Assembly: GCA_963920525.1 (NCBI GenBank)
Contig: OY986436.1
Span: 82,646,839 to 82,710,838 of the forward strand
Source: Dichetophora obliterata
Lineage: Eukaryota > Arthropoda > Insecta > Diptera > Sciomyzidae
Direction: 5' to 3'
DNA length: 64,000 nt
Of the stretch, positions 22,672 through 34,122 are shown in pieces. The translations under genes and the position numbers were made by a program. The notes under the pieces were generated by a model that was given only the letters and a program-made list of their open reading frames with translations, did no database searches and had not been told where the DNA came from. Each line of letters begins with the position of its first letter. Positions within the stretch are counted from its first letter, which is position 1.

Positions 22672-24137
22672 ATGCCTGGTTTCACTAACATTTATTTAAC
22701 GCTCTTTTAGCTAACACGCTTTTAAAATTTAACATGATGGTAAATTTATTTATGTTTCACCGAAATAAAATTATGAGTTTTAACAAGCACTCTGTTAGGA
22801 CTACAGTACAGTACGAATCCATGGCAGAATAACCAGGTAGATGCAATTCGGAGAGCAAAATACGAGAAAGCAAAACATTGGCGTAACTATAATGTCACTA
22901 TTGACAATTAATGTTTATTCTTTCAGCCATAGGGATGTATAATTTACTTGTAACCGTATAAATCAATTGAGTATCCAGATTTTATGTATAAACATGTAAA
23001 AAACTAAACCAAAATCTTAAAAATTTCATAAAATGAGCCGTGTTTTGAGATATAATACATAACTAATTGTAGTTTGACCTTAAATGAAGCAAATTAAAGT
23101 TTACTTTCAATGTAATTTTCATTCGACTACTTATTTCGATTGTGTACCAATTTATTTGTGTAGCTATGTACGGCTGATTTAAACTGTCAAAATATATTTT
23201 GACAAGTGAAATTGCTGTTGGAAAACATAAAATTTATTTAATGAAATCGACGATTCTTTTCTTATTTTATCGTGCTGGAACGGAAGCTAACAATTAATGA
23301 ACTGTTTTCGAATTATCGCGACGGAAGGAAGTTATAGGCAGTCCAGAAAATCCATTGTCAAAACTGAATAAATTAGTAAGTAAAAATTGATACCATTTTC
23401 AAAACAGCTCATTTTGCCGTTATAATTACGCCTTTGTTATTGCTTTGTTGTCGTAGAGAGCGTATTTCTAGTGCATCTACCTGGTTATTCTGCCATGTAC
23501 GACTCAAAGGTGATTGTCACATTTCTCGAAGTTAATTGAAATACATTTTTAAATTTTAATGACATTTAATATGGAAACAGCAGAACCAAACAAAATACAT
23601 GGCAAAAACTTCTTGGAGAAGGAAAACCACGATCTTGTGGATCTAGGTTAGCCAATACAAGGCAACGTTGTAGTGGCATATAAATAAAGTGTGGACGTTA
23701 TGTTGATATGTGATGCGTCATTCGAAAATTTCTGCGAAAATTTCGAGGACGCACAATTCGTGGTTGGCCTTCATCATCAGATGATGAGGAAGAGATGATG
23801 GAGTTAAAAATCTAAAAAAAAGTTTTGTTATTAAAAACTATATGTAATTAAAAAAGTCTTGCCTATTCATATCCTTGCTATTTGTATTGTTTACGAAATG
23901 TCAATTGTAAATATATTTTTTTATTTTAAATATTTTTGAAAAAACTTTTAAGAATTTTATTATGAAAATGACATTTTATGAATTTTAAGTGAACAAAAAC
24001 CAACACTTGAACACTATTTTGCTAGATAGCTTATGAGTCTGTTCACGTTAAAAGTGTTTGTTGAAACGGAATATTTTCTTTTAAACATTTAGCAGACTGT
24101 TACATATATAAAAAAAGAGTTTGGTGAAACCGGGCAT
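22672..24137. mobile_element. TIR element, host of a nested P-like MITE
   Basis: The left end ATGCCTGGTTTCACTAAC and the right end (inverse of ATGCCCGGTTTCACCAA) form TIRs of about 17 bp with two mismatches. No clear TSD is seen. A short plus-strand frame near 23,730-23,813 reads FRGRTIRGWPSSSDDEEEMM, then a stop. This could be a transposase tail remnant but I cannot name it. Confidence 0.6.
22820..23497. mobile_element. P-superfamily-like MITE, 26-bp perfect TIR, 8-bp TSD
   Basis: The ends start CATGGCAGAATAACCAGG and match perfectly over 26 bp, with weaker inverted similarity for about 45 bp more. They are flanked by TACGAATC (22,812-22,819) and TACGACTC (23,498-23,505), 7 of 8 matching. 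The Drosophila P element, as I recall it, starts CATGATGAAATAACATAAGG and makes 8-bp duplications, so both the terminal motif and duplication length agree. The 678 bp hold no recognisable transposase. Nested in the 22,672-24,137 element. Confidence 0.7.
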
Positions 24138-25200
24138 CGGTTTCATTAATTCTAATCTACAATTTGCGTTTTTATTCACTTGAATTATTTATGAACAGTT
24201 ACTTCTGCCAAGTGAAACTTGTTTGCAAAAGGTATGTAATTTTGCGTTCATAAAAGTTTGTAATCAGTTTTGCAAAATTTTTGTCATTAAATGTGAACGT
24301 ATGGATTAGGGAAGCCAATTCCGGGAGCCCAGATTTTAGGATCCCGGATGGTTGAAGCCCCTTTAAATCCCGGTATGTTTTGCGGGATTCCAAAATTTTT
24401 AAATAAAAAATTTATATTACAAATGTTCATGTTAAAACAACCATTTCAATTAAAGTTTATATGAATATAGAATTAGAAAATCCTTTTATTGAGGCTGAAA
24501 AGATTGTTTGGGCGATGAGTGTGATCACTGGAGCAAGGACTTTGCAAAGTTTTAGAAGAATTTTCAACATCGGGAATTCCAATTTAAAAATTGTTAGATA
24601 TTCTGACTTTTGAAACAATTTTAGTTTTGTGGTGAAGGCAATCGTGATCGAAACTTACAAATAGCTTACGATTATCGAGCAATTATTTCTCCAACTAGCA
24701 TATAATCAGAACTGTGCTTTTCATCAGGTGGTTATATTTGTAATAATATCCGCACAAAACTCTCTAATGAAAAAAGGACGAGTTGATCAGCTTAATGTAT
24801 TACTTCAAAAATAATTAAAATAAAAAAATTTAATTTTGAAAAGTCTTTTTCAAACTTAATTTGCCTTAAACAAAAAAAAAAAAAACATGAAGACGGTGTC
24901 AAAAAAAAATGTTTAATATTTATATAATAATACCTTAAACTGTTCTGTATATAATTTTTTTATATTCTTTGTTCCTTAAATTAATACAATTTGCTAGTCA
25001 ATAATATTATTTAAGTTTTTTGTGTTTATTAACAATAAGGGTATTCACAATTGTGTGGTATCGTGGTATTGTTGTTTTTTGTCATAGTTTAAAATCACAA
25101 TTATGAGCATCCTATAAAAAAGATTTTGTTGTTGGGAACCTCCCACTAAAGCTTTTGGTTACCATGCAAATAAATTAACTATCCAATTCTAAATATTTTA

Positions 25201-26953
25201 CTTACAAATACCCGCTGCTTCGCCTGCAATAAAATTACTGTATTATATTAGAATACCTCATTTAAACGTTAATTGTTATGATGACATAAACTTGTCTAAC
25301 TTTTTCGTTTTTTAACTTTTAAAAAAGGCTTGCATAAAAAAAAGGTTTACAAAAAATCTGGGTAAATAATTTTTAACATTTGTAATAAAAAATGTATTTT
25401 TTTTAACATAGATTCTGAATATTAATATATTCTTTTTCAATTAAAAAAAAATCCGTTACAATGACATCAAACTTTTGGCGATATTTGGAAAACTATAGAC
25501 TTTCTCAGTACAATGCATTTTTGTATGATAAGTCATTGAATAATAAAAATAACATAAATGAAAGCTTTTTCGGAAATATTTGTACGGATAGTAGGTATGT
25601 TAAAAAAATTCCTGCTATTTTGATATAAAAATTATTGCGATACCTGAAAAGCTATAGATTTTCTCAGAATGAGAAAAAAATCTATTGAAATTTCAAGTTT
25701 TGACTAAGCAAGCAAACATCTCCGCCATTTTCAAATCGATTTCCATCAAATTTTCTTTGTCTGATTTAGGTAAATCGGGAAAATCAGAAAAGGTTTACCG
25801 TTATCTCACCAATGCAATGTTTTCACAAAACCTCTAAAATATCTAATTTGTATTAAAAAATAGGCCAAAAGTTGTTTTTGTTGTAAACTTTTTTTAATTT
25901 TTATTCGCCCTACTTTTTCATATAACATTATTTGTCTGCATAAATTGCTCCATTTTGACACAAAAACAGTTTCTATCATTTAAAATCATGAGCACCTATC
26001 CCCCTTATGATTTTTTGATAAAATTAGTTTGCGTTAAATGTTGTTCAATGTTACAATGTTCTACAGCTTAAAATTTAAAAAATAGGTTCTGTGATAAAAT
26101 TTTTCAAATATTTCAAACCATTCCTAGGTTATATACATAAATCTATGTTTTAATCTATTTCCTTATCTATATATTTATTGTGCACCAAACAAACGTTGTC
26201 CTGAAATTTTTTCCTGACAATTTGTGTATGATCGTTTTGTGAATTTGTGAAAGTGTGCAAATTTCTCTTCTAAAACACATGCCAGACGTTTCCTTTTGAA
26301 ACATCAATGCATGACGATCAGTACCTTCTGATATGTAAAGCATTCCTATTGATTTATAGTATTCCCCGGCAGATGTTGTCCTGCCGCAGACCGCCTTATT
26401 GCTATCTTCGGATTTTAATGGTGTTCGGAACTAAAAATTTATATATTCACCATTTTTAGTACAGTTGCCGAAAGTAACCGTATGATCTAAATTATCAAAT
26501 TTTAGTCTTATATGACCAGAATCGTTCGAAATATACAATTTGTTTAATTGTGGGCGCTAATGGGGGTATGGCATAGTTTCTTCACTAAAACCATCTCGTA
26601 CTCGAAACAAATAGACTGCCAGAATTTCAGCACAATTTAGTTTAAACCTAGTGTGCTTTGGTTTGAACTTTTCTCCTCGCCTATCCTCCGAAATGTGGAC
26701 GAAACTAAAGTGGGTCAAGCCCCATTTTAGTAAAGTTAGCGAAAGTAACCATACAAAGTAAATTACCAAATTGCAGTCTTATACGACCAAAATCGTCTGC
26801 AATAAAGCATTTTTTGCAAATAGTTGGCATTTCAACGATTTAGTTGAAATAAAAAATCGTTTGATACCTATATCGTCTTAATCGGTTCAGTGGTTCTTGC
26901 GTGGTTGTCAAACATCCGTGCTGTGTCACGATGCTTTTATATATTCGTATAGA
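25201..26953 (-). mobile_element. Helitron-like element, left palindrome arm
   Basis: The minus-strand 3' end is the complement of CAAATACCCGCTGCTTCGCC (terminal CTAG mutated to CTTA by comparison with the right arm). The 5' end lies at TTATATATTCGTATAGATAA (26,953). The interior near 26,360-26,800 contains TGTCCTGCCGCAGACCGCCT and GTACAGTTGCCGAAAGTAACC, shared with the 14-17 kb element. No coding sequence. Confidence 0.65.
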
Positions 26954-27209
26954 TAAACTAACACAATCTCAAGTGTGAAAAAGCTGGCTGGAAAGGCTGC
27001 AAAACATAATTTATGCTTGCAACTCAATTCTGGCAACTCCCCTCAAAACATTTGCAAAGAAAATTAATCAACACTGTTATAGCGCATTTTTTTTACCGAG
27101 TATTAGCGCTAATCCGTGAAGTAGTCCAGTTCATGGTATTTAGTTAGTACACTCGGTGAAGAAATCGGCCGTAAGATGGCAAGAATCTTACTGAAAACAA
27201 CTAAACAAC

Positions 27210-27875
27210 CAGGGTTGCCAGCTTTCAATGGAAAAGACTGACTAAAAATTTCCAAAGAATGGCTAAAAATGGCTAATTAAAAAAAAAAATATTATAACAT
27301 CTATATTATCTGTACTTGAATATAAAGCAAACATTTATATAGTATGAACTATAAGTAAAATAAACAAATCATATTTGCTTTATTATATATTTATCTAGTC
27401 TTCGTTGCTGTCTTCATATATTGCATTTAGACTTATTTTTACTATATAAGGATGCGTAACATCGTAGTTGTGACCATATTTTTTGTGTCTTCGGAATCCA
27501 TACTTAGTTGATTTAGCTGACTGAAAATTCGTTCCACATCTGCATTTGACCACGGAAGGGGTAAAAGCTCCAATGCAAACTTTGCAATTTTTTCAAACGA
27601 ATAGTTTCCTTAGTTTTGTCAGGAGCAAATGCTTACTTATTATGCATTCCAGCCATTATATTGACATCATAGAAACATATTTAAGTGGCGTTAAGATTTT
27701 TCACACTTTAAAATGCATAACATATGTTAAAAAAAAGCTAAAAAAGGCTAAAATATGGCCAAATATTTAGCAAAAATGGCTAAACTTATAGCTGATAGTA
27801 TATTTAAAATTTTTTGGCTAAACATTTTTAAAAATGGCTAAATCTAGCCAGAAAATGGCTATATTGGCAACACTG
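27210..27875 (-). mobile_element. hAT-like relic with CAG-type ends
   Basis: The ends are CAGGGTTGCCA at the left and the inverse of CAGTGTTGCCAATAT at the right, with repeated GGCTAAAAATGGCTAA words inside both ends. The mirrored site on the right palindrome arm (about 29,580-29,595) lacks the element, so it acts as an empty site. The flanking TAAACAAC and TAACACAAC look like a decayed 8-bp duplication. Confidence 0.65.
27412..27565 (-). pseudogene. hAT C-terminal dimerisation fragment
   Basis: On the minus strand the segment reads PWSNADVERIFSQLN before losing frame. SNAxxERxFS is the hallmark of the hAT C-terminal dimerisation domain. Only about 15 codons are convincing. It lies inside a CAG-ended element, which supports hAT ancestry. 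Confidence 0.6.
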
Positions 27876-28165
27876 TGTAACACAACATGGCTGCCATGTT
27901 TTATTAAGAGAAGCTCTCGCGACAAAGAGAGGAAAGCTTTGTTTGCTGTTGTTTTGTGCTGCTGGTTGAATGTAAACTTCAAATAAAATGCGTGAATTTG
28001 TAATAATTAAAGAATACATTTTTCGAAAACCTTGGTAAGCTATGACAATCTAGACAATCATAGGAATAAAACAGAATTATCAAAATCGGTTCAGCGGTTA
28101 CCGAACTTATTCTGGACCAAATTTCGTGAATCTCCGTATATATCTATTCTATTATATAAAAGGCT

Positions 28166-29260
28166 TCTCACGTATCTGCGACGACGCTAAATTTAAAAAC
28201 TACTGAACAGATTTTAGTAATTCTTTCACTAATATAAAGCTACATGCTTCACTTAAAATCTTGCATCCTTAATTTTTTTGAAACCACTCTTAAAAGTTAT
28301 TGAAATTTAAATTTATAAAGTAGCCAAAACAACCATACATACAAATCATTGCTTCATTAAATTCTTAAACACACAAACAGCACAAAGCTTTATCACTCTT
28401 TTTTTCTGCTATAGTGTTTCTCATTGTTTCTATTGCAGTGTCAACCTTGGGTGTCGGGTAGCTTTGTACATTTATACTCTCCCATATTGAGTTTGAGAAT
28501 GTTTAATGAGCGCTTTAAGGAGCACACTGAAAACTACCCAGTGGTAAATGAACACATGACGTAACCAAGAATTTCTTGAATACAATGTAGCTGCGAGGCC
28601 TCCAGCACCTGTACACAATCCTGAATTACATTTGTTCGGCCATGGTCGCTAAACCACTGATGACGTCTACCTTACACAGTAAACAGCTTTTTGCAGAAAT
28701 CTTATAAGACTTTAGGTGATTTTATTTGTGCTCTGATTTATATTGCAAAATTAAATAAATGTGTAGTGGACGGACTGTCAAAAGCTAACATACCGATAGA
28801 CGGATAATGTGGAATACAGGTAAACAGACGGACATGTAAAAATGCAGACGAATAGTTAAAAAAAAATATTTTGAGCTGAAACAAAAACTGAAATGAATTT
28901 CCAGCAAGGTGAAGCGAAAATTATTTGTTTTTTGCAAATTTTATTTTGCCCGGCCACGGTAAAGTTGAGAATGAATGTAAAACTTATCATAAAGTATGTG
29001 CTCATTAGTTAATAGGTATTGCTAAGAAAGTACTGCTAGATGTGGTGCCAGGAAATTCATTAGTAAAATCTTTAAACTAAAATTATTGCAACAATGTATT
29101 ACCGAAACTACTTATTTTAAAAAATAATTTTAGAAAATTATAAATCTTTCAAAAACTTTTTATTCGTGTTAAATAAAACAAAATAAATGTTATGTTTTTT
29201 ATATGAAACGAAAATAGATTCCTGAGGGAAAATATTATCGGGATATATCTATATTTAAAC
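28166..29260. other. Centre of the palindrome, no gene recognised
   Basis: About 1.1 kb between the mirrored arms. Helitron-like 5' ends (CTATTATATAAAAGG) occur in plus orientation at about 28,150 and 29,266. The interior is mixed-composition sequence with no recognised coding region or repeat. Confidence 0.45.
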
Positions 29261-29621
29261 TATTATATAAAAGGAGACTCACGATATTTTAAGCCAGACG
29301 AGCTCGGTAACCGCTGAACCGATTATTTTTTGATAATTCTTTATATTACTTCTTGATTACAATTTGATAATTTTTATAAATCTTTGTTTATTCAATTCCT
29401 ATGATAATTTAAAGTGTCATAGCTTATTTAGTTTTTCGAAAAGTCTGTTCTTCAATTATTACAAAATTCGCGTATTTTATTTAATGCTTACAAGCAGAAA
29501 ACAAGCAGAAAACAACAGCAAACAAAGGATTCCTCTCTTTGTCGGGAGAGCTTCTCTCAAAATCACATGGCAGCCAAGTTGTGTAGTTTCTTTCAGGGAG
29601 ATTCTTGCTGTCATACAGTGT

Positions 29622-30383
29622 CAGTGTTCGGACTTTACTGCAATTGCAGTAGATCAACTGCGCTTTTTAGCAAAATTTTTTAGTTCTACTGCGTCACTGC
29701 GGTTTTTACAAATCTACTGCGATTTATTCGCAACAAACATTTTTGTGGTTATTTTTGGAACTGTGGTCTTGGCGTTGAAACAGAAGAAAGTAATCTGTCC
29801 GATGAAGCTGTCAGTTGTGATGAATAAAAAAGCTATTTTAAAGTTCTACATAAGTTTTTGTGACCAAATTAAGAATTGATTTTCTTTTAACCCTTTTGGC
29901 CCTGGCGGTGGCAAGTGTCACCATCAACTTCAAAGGCTTGCATTACCGGCGCAACAGTATATTTCTACTACTCACTTCTAAAGGTCGCTTCAAACGGTCT
30001 TTTTCTTCCGAATTTTGATCTGCACATGCCACTTTATTCGTGTCTCAAGTGCAACAATAAAAAAAACGACAATAGGAAGAAAAATGTATTACTTACGAAA
30101 AATAATTCAGGGTTGAAAGGGTTCAAAACCGTGATTGAATTTATGTACGGCAAATATATTTTGGTTCAGTTAGAAATATAGTTATGTATATATTTGTGTA
30201 TATATTATGTTATTAGTTTAAAATGTACATACGTTAGTATTAAATTTACGTACATTGTAATAAAATGTACGTAAATGATTGTAAATAAAGAAAAAAAAAC
30301 AAAAAACTACTGCGAAAAATTCGTTTAACTGCGATTTTTTTAAAAATTGACTGCGATTTACGCATTTTCAAGTCCAAACTCTG
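29622..30383. mobile_element. hAT-type MITE with exact 8-bp TSD
   Basis: CAGTGTTCGGACTT at the left and the inverse of CAGAGTTTGGACTT at the right are TIRs. TACAGTGT flanks both sides exactly (29,614-29,621 and 30,384-30,391). ACTGCGATTT/CTACTGCG words repeat near the ends. Inside, 29,887-30,118 begins TTAACCCTTTTGGCCC and ends in a GAAAGGGTTCAA stretch, perhaps a decayed TTAA-type MITE. Confidence 0.8.
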
Positions 30384-30510
30384 TACAGTGTTGATTAATT
30401 TTCTTTGCAAATGTTTTGAGGGGAGTTGCCAGAATTCAGTTATTAGTATATGTAAATTATATTTTGCAGACTTGCCAGCTAACTTTTCCCGACTTAAGAT
30501 TGTGTTAGCC

Positions 30511-30569
30511 TATCTATCTATACCATCTATCTATACTATCTATCTATCTACACTATCTATCTATCTATA
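30511..30569. repeat. TATC microsatellite
   Basis: CTATCTATCTA repeats immediately before the 5' end of the Helitron-like arm; possibly expanded from the element's own TCTATA start. Confidence 0.7.
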
Positions 30570-32273
30570 CTATTAAAAGCGTTGTGACACTGCACGGATG
30601 TTTGACAATCACGCGAGAACCACTGAACCGATTTAGACGATGTAGGTACCAAACGATTTTTTATTTCAACGAAATCATGATAGGCTATTAAATTTTTGCC
30701 ACTCCTACTTTTCACGTCTACAATATGCTAAAAATGCTATATTTCAGACGGTTTTGGTCGTATAAGACTAAAATTTGATAATTTTATTCGTATGGTTACT
30801 TTCGACAGCTGTACTAAAAATGGGTTTCCACGCCCCCTTTAACCGCCCAAAAATTAATGAAAATGCTGTATGTCAAACTTTTTTGGTCGTATGATACTTC
30901 GTTTAAAGTGGGCCAAATGAATAATTTGAAATCAGTTATTTAAATGTGCTTACATTTGTTTTTTTTTTGCGAAAGTATCTAATTTTGTTTGATAACTGGT
31001 TCTTTTTTGTTTTTACTGATTGATATTGATGATGATGCACATGTATAAAATGATTTGTTGTTTGACGTTTTCCTTTGTTTTTAGTGTGCCCGGTGTTTTT
31101 TTATACATTCTCCATTGAATGCGTTCGAAATAGTTTGTATTAAGTTTTAAGAAAGTATTAATTTGTTTTAAATGAGTTAAATTGCATGTGAGAATTTGTA
31201 TGGAAAATGAAATTACTTCGTTTCTTATTTAGCTGAATGGGCTGACATGTGTCATTTGATCCAATTTTAACGTAGTAAAACACTAAAATTTGATAATGCA
31301 ATTTTTAATATTTTAAATTCTTTTCACAGAAATTTTTTTTAATTTTTTTTTTAATAAGTAAAAATATAATAACATTTTGAAAAAATGAAATTTTATACAA
31401 AAAATAATAGGGGGTGGTAGCCCATGATTTTTAATGATAGAAACTGTTTATTGAATTTTTTGTCAAAATTAAGCAATTCTTTCAGATAAATGATATGTAC
31501 TATGAAAGAGCGGAAAATGGAAGTTGAAAAAAAAAGAACTTTTGGCCCATTTTTTGAGCACAAATTGAATATTTTAAAGGTTTTTGTGAAAACAATGTAA
31601 ATAATTGAATTGATGAAGTAAAGGTTAATGTTTTCTAATTTCTCCAAATTAAAAAATCTGAACCTCAATCGGTTTTTTTTCTTATTCTAAAGGAAATGTG
31701 TTATATTAATAAAATATTTAGTTTTCAAGATATCGCAATAATTTTGATGTCATAATTTTTTCAATATACCAGATATTTTCAAAAATTTTTCGTTTACCGT
31801 TATTTTTATGAATTAACGACTTTTCGTAACAAAATGCGTTGTACTGAAAAAAACTATAGTTTTCGCGATAAAGCCAAAAGTTTAAGGTCTTAACAATGGA
31901 AATTTTTCAAAACTTAAGAAGAATATGTTCATATTCAGAACCTAAGTTAAAAAATTACATTTTGTAATAACAAATTTAAAAATTTTTTTACCAATATTTT
32001 TTATAATCCCGTTTTGCAGGACTTGTTAAAAATCAAAATACAGAAAAAGCCATGCAACTTTATGTCACCACAACAATTATTCACCATGCAATTAAAATTA
32101 AATAAAGTAATTTTCTAATATTTGCACTATTTTTTAATTATTAAACAAACACAAATATTTTTAAATTTTGCATTAAAAGATAAAACAAAATACTTTAATT
32201 TTAAGATTTCCATTTTTTGCATTGTATTTAATACAATATTTTCATCGCAGGCGAAGCAGCGGGTGTTTGCTAG
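30564..32273 (+). mobile_element. Helitron-like element, right palindrome arm
   Basis: The 5' TCTATACTATTAAAAGCG and 3' GCAGCGGGTGTTTGCTAG ends are both intact, ending in CTAG at 32,270-32,273. The interior is a diverged inverted copy of 25,201-26,953 (for example AAACTATAG...TCAGTACAA blocks). It is non-coding and has no RepHel protein. Confidence 0.7.
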
Positions 32274-32717
32274 TAATAGTATAGATTAATATATTGCATA
32301 AAAAATTTTAACTTGCATTTCGAGTTTCTTCCATTCATGCATTGAGAAAATAACTGGAAACTGGCTACTTAAAATTACCTTACTTTTGGTTTTAACAGAT
32401 TTCATGAAAAACAACAAAAAATATAAAAATCGCTTAGTTAAGTGTTGTATCAATACCACATGGTTTTTAAACTACACTGAAAACAACGCCATTGTGAATG
32501 CCCTTAATGTGTTTTGTTTTTTTGCTTTCTAAATGAATTAGAGCTAAAAATTTTTTTTAGTTTCAAGTAATAAAAAATAAAATATTGTATTAAAAACGTT
32601 TTGAATTACCTACTTCTTAAAGTTTTCAATTCCTAACTAATCCCGGGATTTAAATTTTCAATCCCGATAATCCCGGGATCGAGAAAAGCTTCCGGGATTG
32701 GACTACCTAGTATGGAT

Positions 32718-34122
32718 AAAAATATGTGCTTTAAAATATATTGCAAGCTATATGAATTATATACAAATAGTAAATGAAATTGTGGAACAAAGACATTAAT
32801 ATTGATCATTTATGCTGTTAAGAGGAAATTGCTATGAAGCAACTGGCCCCAAATTGCCACCTGCCCTTCTAGATTTGTTCAGATCATCCAGTATGGCCTG
32901 TCCGCCACTGTTCATAATGAAGAAAATTAGGCGACGATTGGTTAACAACTGCGATGGTAGAATGGATAAGCCTATGCACTTACACTCACGCGGCCGAAGT
33001 TCAAATCTCCAGATGATGGTAATTTTTCAATTTAATTTATTTTTAATAATATTAATTTACTACAGAAATATGCTAGATTTCAGCAAAAACTAATCAAAAT
33101 TTGCTATTTTAATTTATAATAACTTTGCAAATATTTGCTTGAATTAAGTAGAAATTTGCTTATGAAATTAAATCAAAATTATATTATTTCAAACTGGAAT
33201 AGCAAATTTTGATTAGTTTTTGCTGAAATTCAGCATAATTTTGAAGTGGCTGAGATTGAAGCGCAAGTTTTGCCTAGCCACAAAACAAAATTAGCAAATA
33301 GTTTTCTCCGTGTAGTATAAGGGCTAAATATGCTCTCTTTCTTAGTGAACATAACTGTCAAACTCAGTCATTTAGGAATTTTTGCCAATTTTTACTTTCA
33401 TATTGCATCCTCATTTCATGAAATTTTGTATGTCGATGGTTGAAATAAGGTTGAAATAACCACATTTGTCAGTTTCATTAAACCACAAAAACAGGTTAAA
33501 TTGACCGAAATGGCATGTGGTAATCTTAACCTGACGATTCAAGTTGACAAATTTTAACCTAAAATTTAGTTAAAATTTGGTTAAATTAACCAAATTTTTT
33601 TTTTGGGTGAGGTCTTTAAAAATAGCGTTCCTATATTTCCGTTACCTTAGTTTTATCTGTTTCCAAGATAAAGTACCACATATGTTTTAGGTGTATGGGA
33701 GGTGCCACGCTTATTTATTCAAATTTCTGAAAGTATTTTTATCTTTTAAGGCATCGAAAACAATTATAAAAGTCTACAAGATAATTTTTCTCGCTTACCT
33801 AATATTAAACGATCCACTGTGCGCCCTCTGGTGAATTTTTAAGCAAAAATAAACACCACATTCAGATTCCTCATACCGTCATACCAAAAAACCTCCAGGT
33901 TCAGTTATTGGAGGTAAAATTATAAAAAATGTCTCATAAATGTCAGTAAATGTATAAGTAGCTAAGACAATCAGGTATCAATATCTTTAAACGAAAAGTT
34001 GCGGAAGCCAAATTAACCGTACCCATATGGTCCTGGGAGTTTTCTTCTCAGAATTTAACGTAGAATACGAAAATGAGTGAGGCAAGAAAGAAAATTTTCG
34101 TGTCGAACAAATTAATCCTACA
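32718..34122. other. Intergenic stretch with weak tRNA-like and Helitron fragments
   Basis: At about 32,945-33,010 a possible A box (TGGTAGAATGG) and B box (GTTCAAATC) about 50 bp apart suggest an old tRNA-derived SINE. 33,090-33,300 has ATTTGCT-rich repeats. About 33,680-33,710 has TGTATGGGAGGTGCCACGC, a Helitron-like fragment. No gene recognised. Confidence 0.4.

Larger units (their letters stand above)
25036..32506. repeat. Imperfect palindrome, arms of 2 kb or more
   Basis: Both outer ends resemble AGGGYATTCACAATKG in inverted orientation. Moving inward, 25,201-26,953 mirrors 30,564-32,273, 26,954-27,076 mirrors 30,390-30,511 almost base for base (AACTCCCCTCAAAACATTTG in both), and 27,885-28,165 mirrors 29,260-29,600. 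The arms differ by insertions (27,210-27,875 on the left, 29,622-30,383 on the right). Matching of stretches outside the Helitron-like units indicates one inverted duplication or one long-armed element, not just chance insertions. Confidence 0.7.
24307..32709. mobile_element. 8.4-kb nest bounded by hAT-like ends and exact 8-bp TSD
   Basis: TAGGGAAGCCAATTCCGGGA at the left matches the inverted right end (TAGGTAGTCCAATCCCGGAA). GTATGGAT flanks both sides exactly (24,299-24,306 and 32,710-32,717). TA/CAG-type ends and 8-bp duplications fit hAT. The interior is mostly later insertions: two oppositely oriented Helitron-like arms, a hAT relic, a hAT MITE and central repeats. Left interior 24,430-25,030 has no recognised transposase. 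Confidence 0.75.

Noticed and set aside
29364..29879. 171-codon plus-strand ORF
   Set aside because: It crosses the border of a hAT MITE (29,622) with its exact target duplication, so the frame is a fusion created by insertion.
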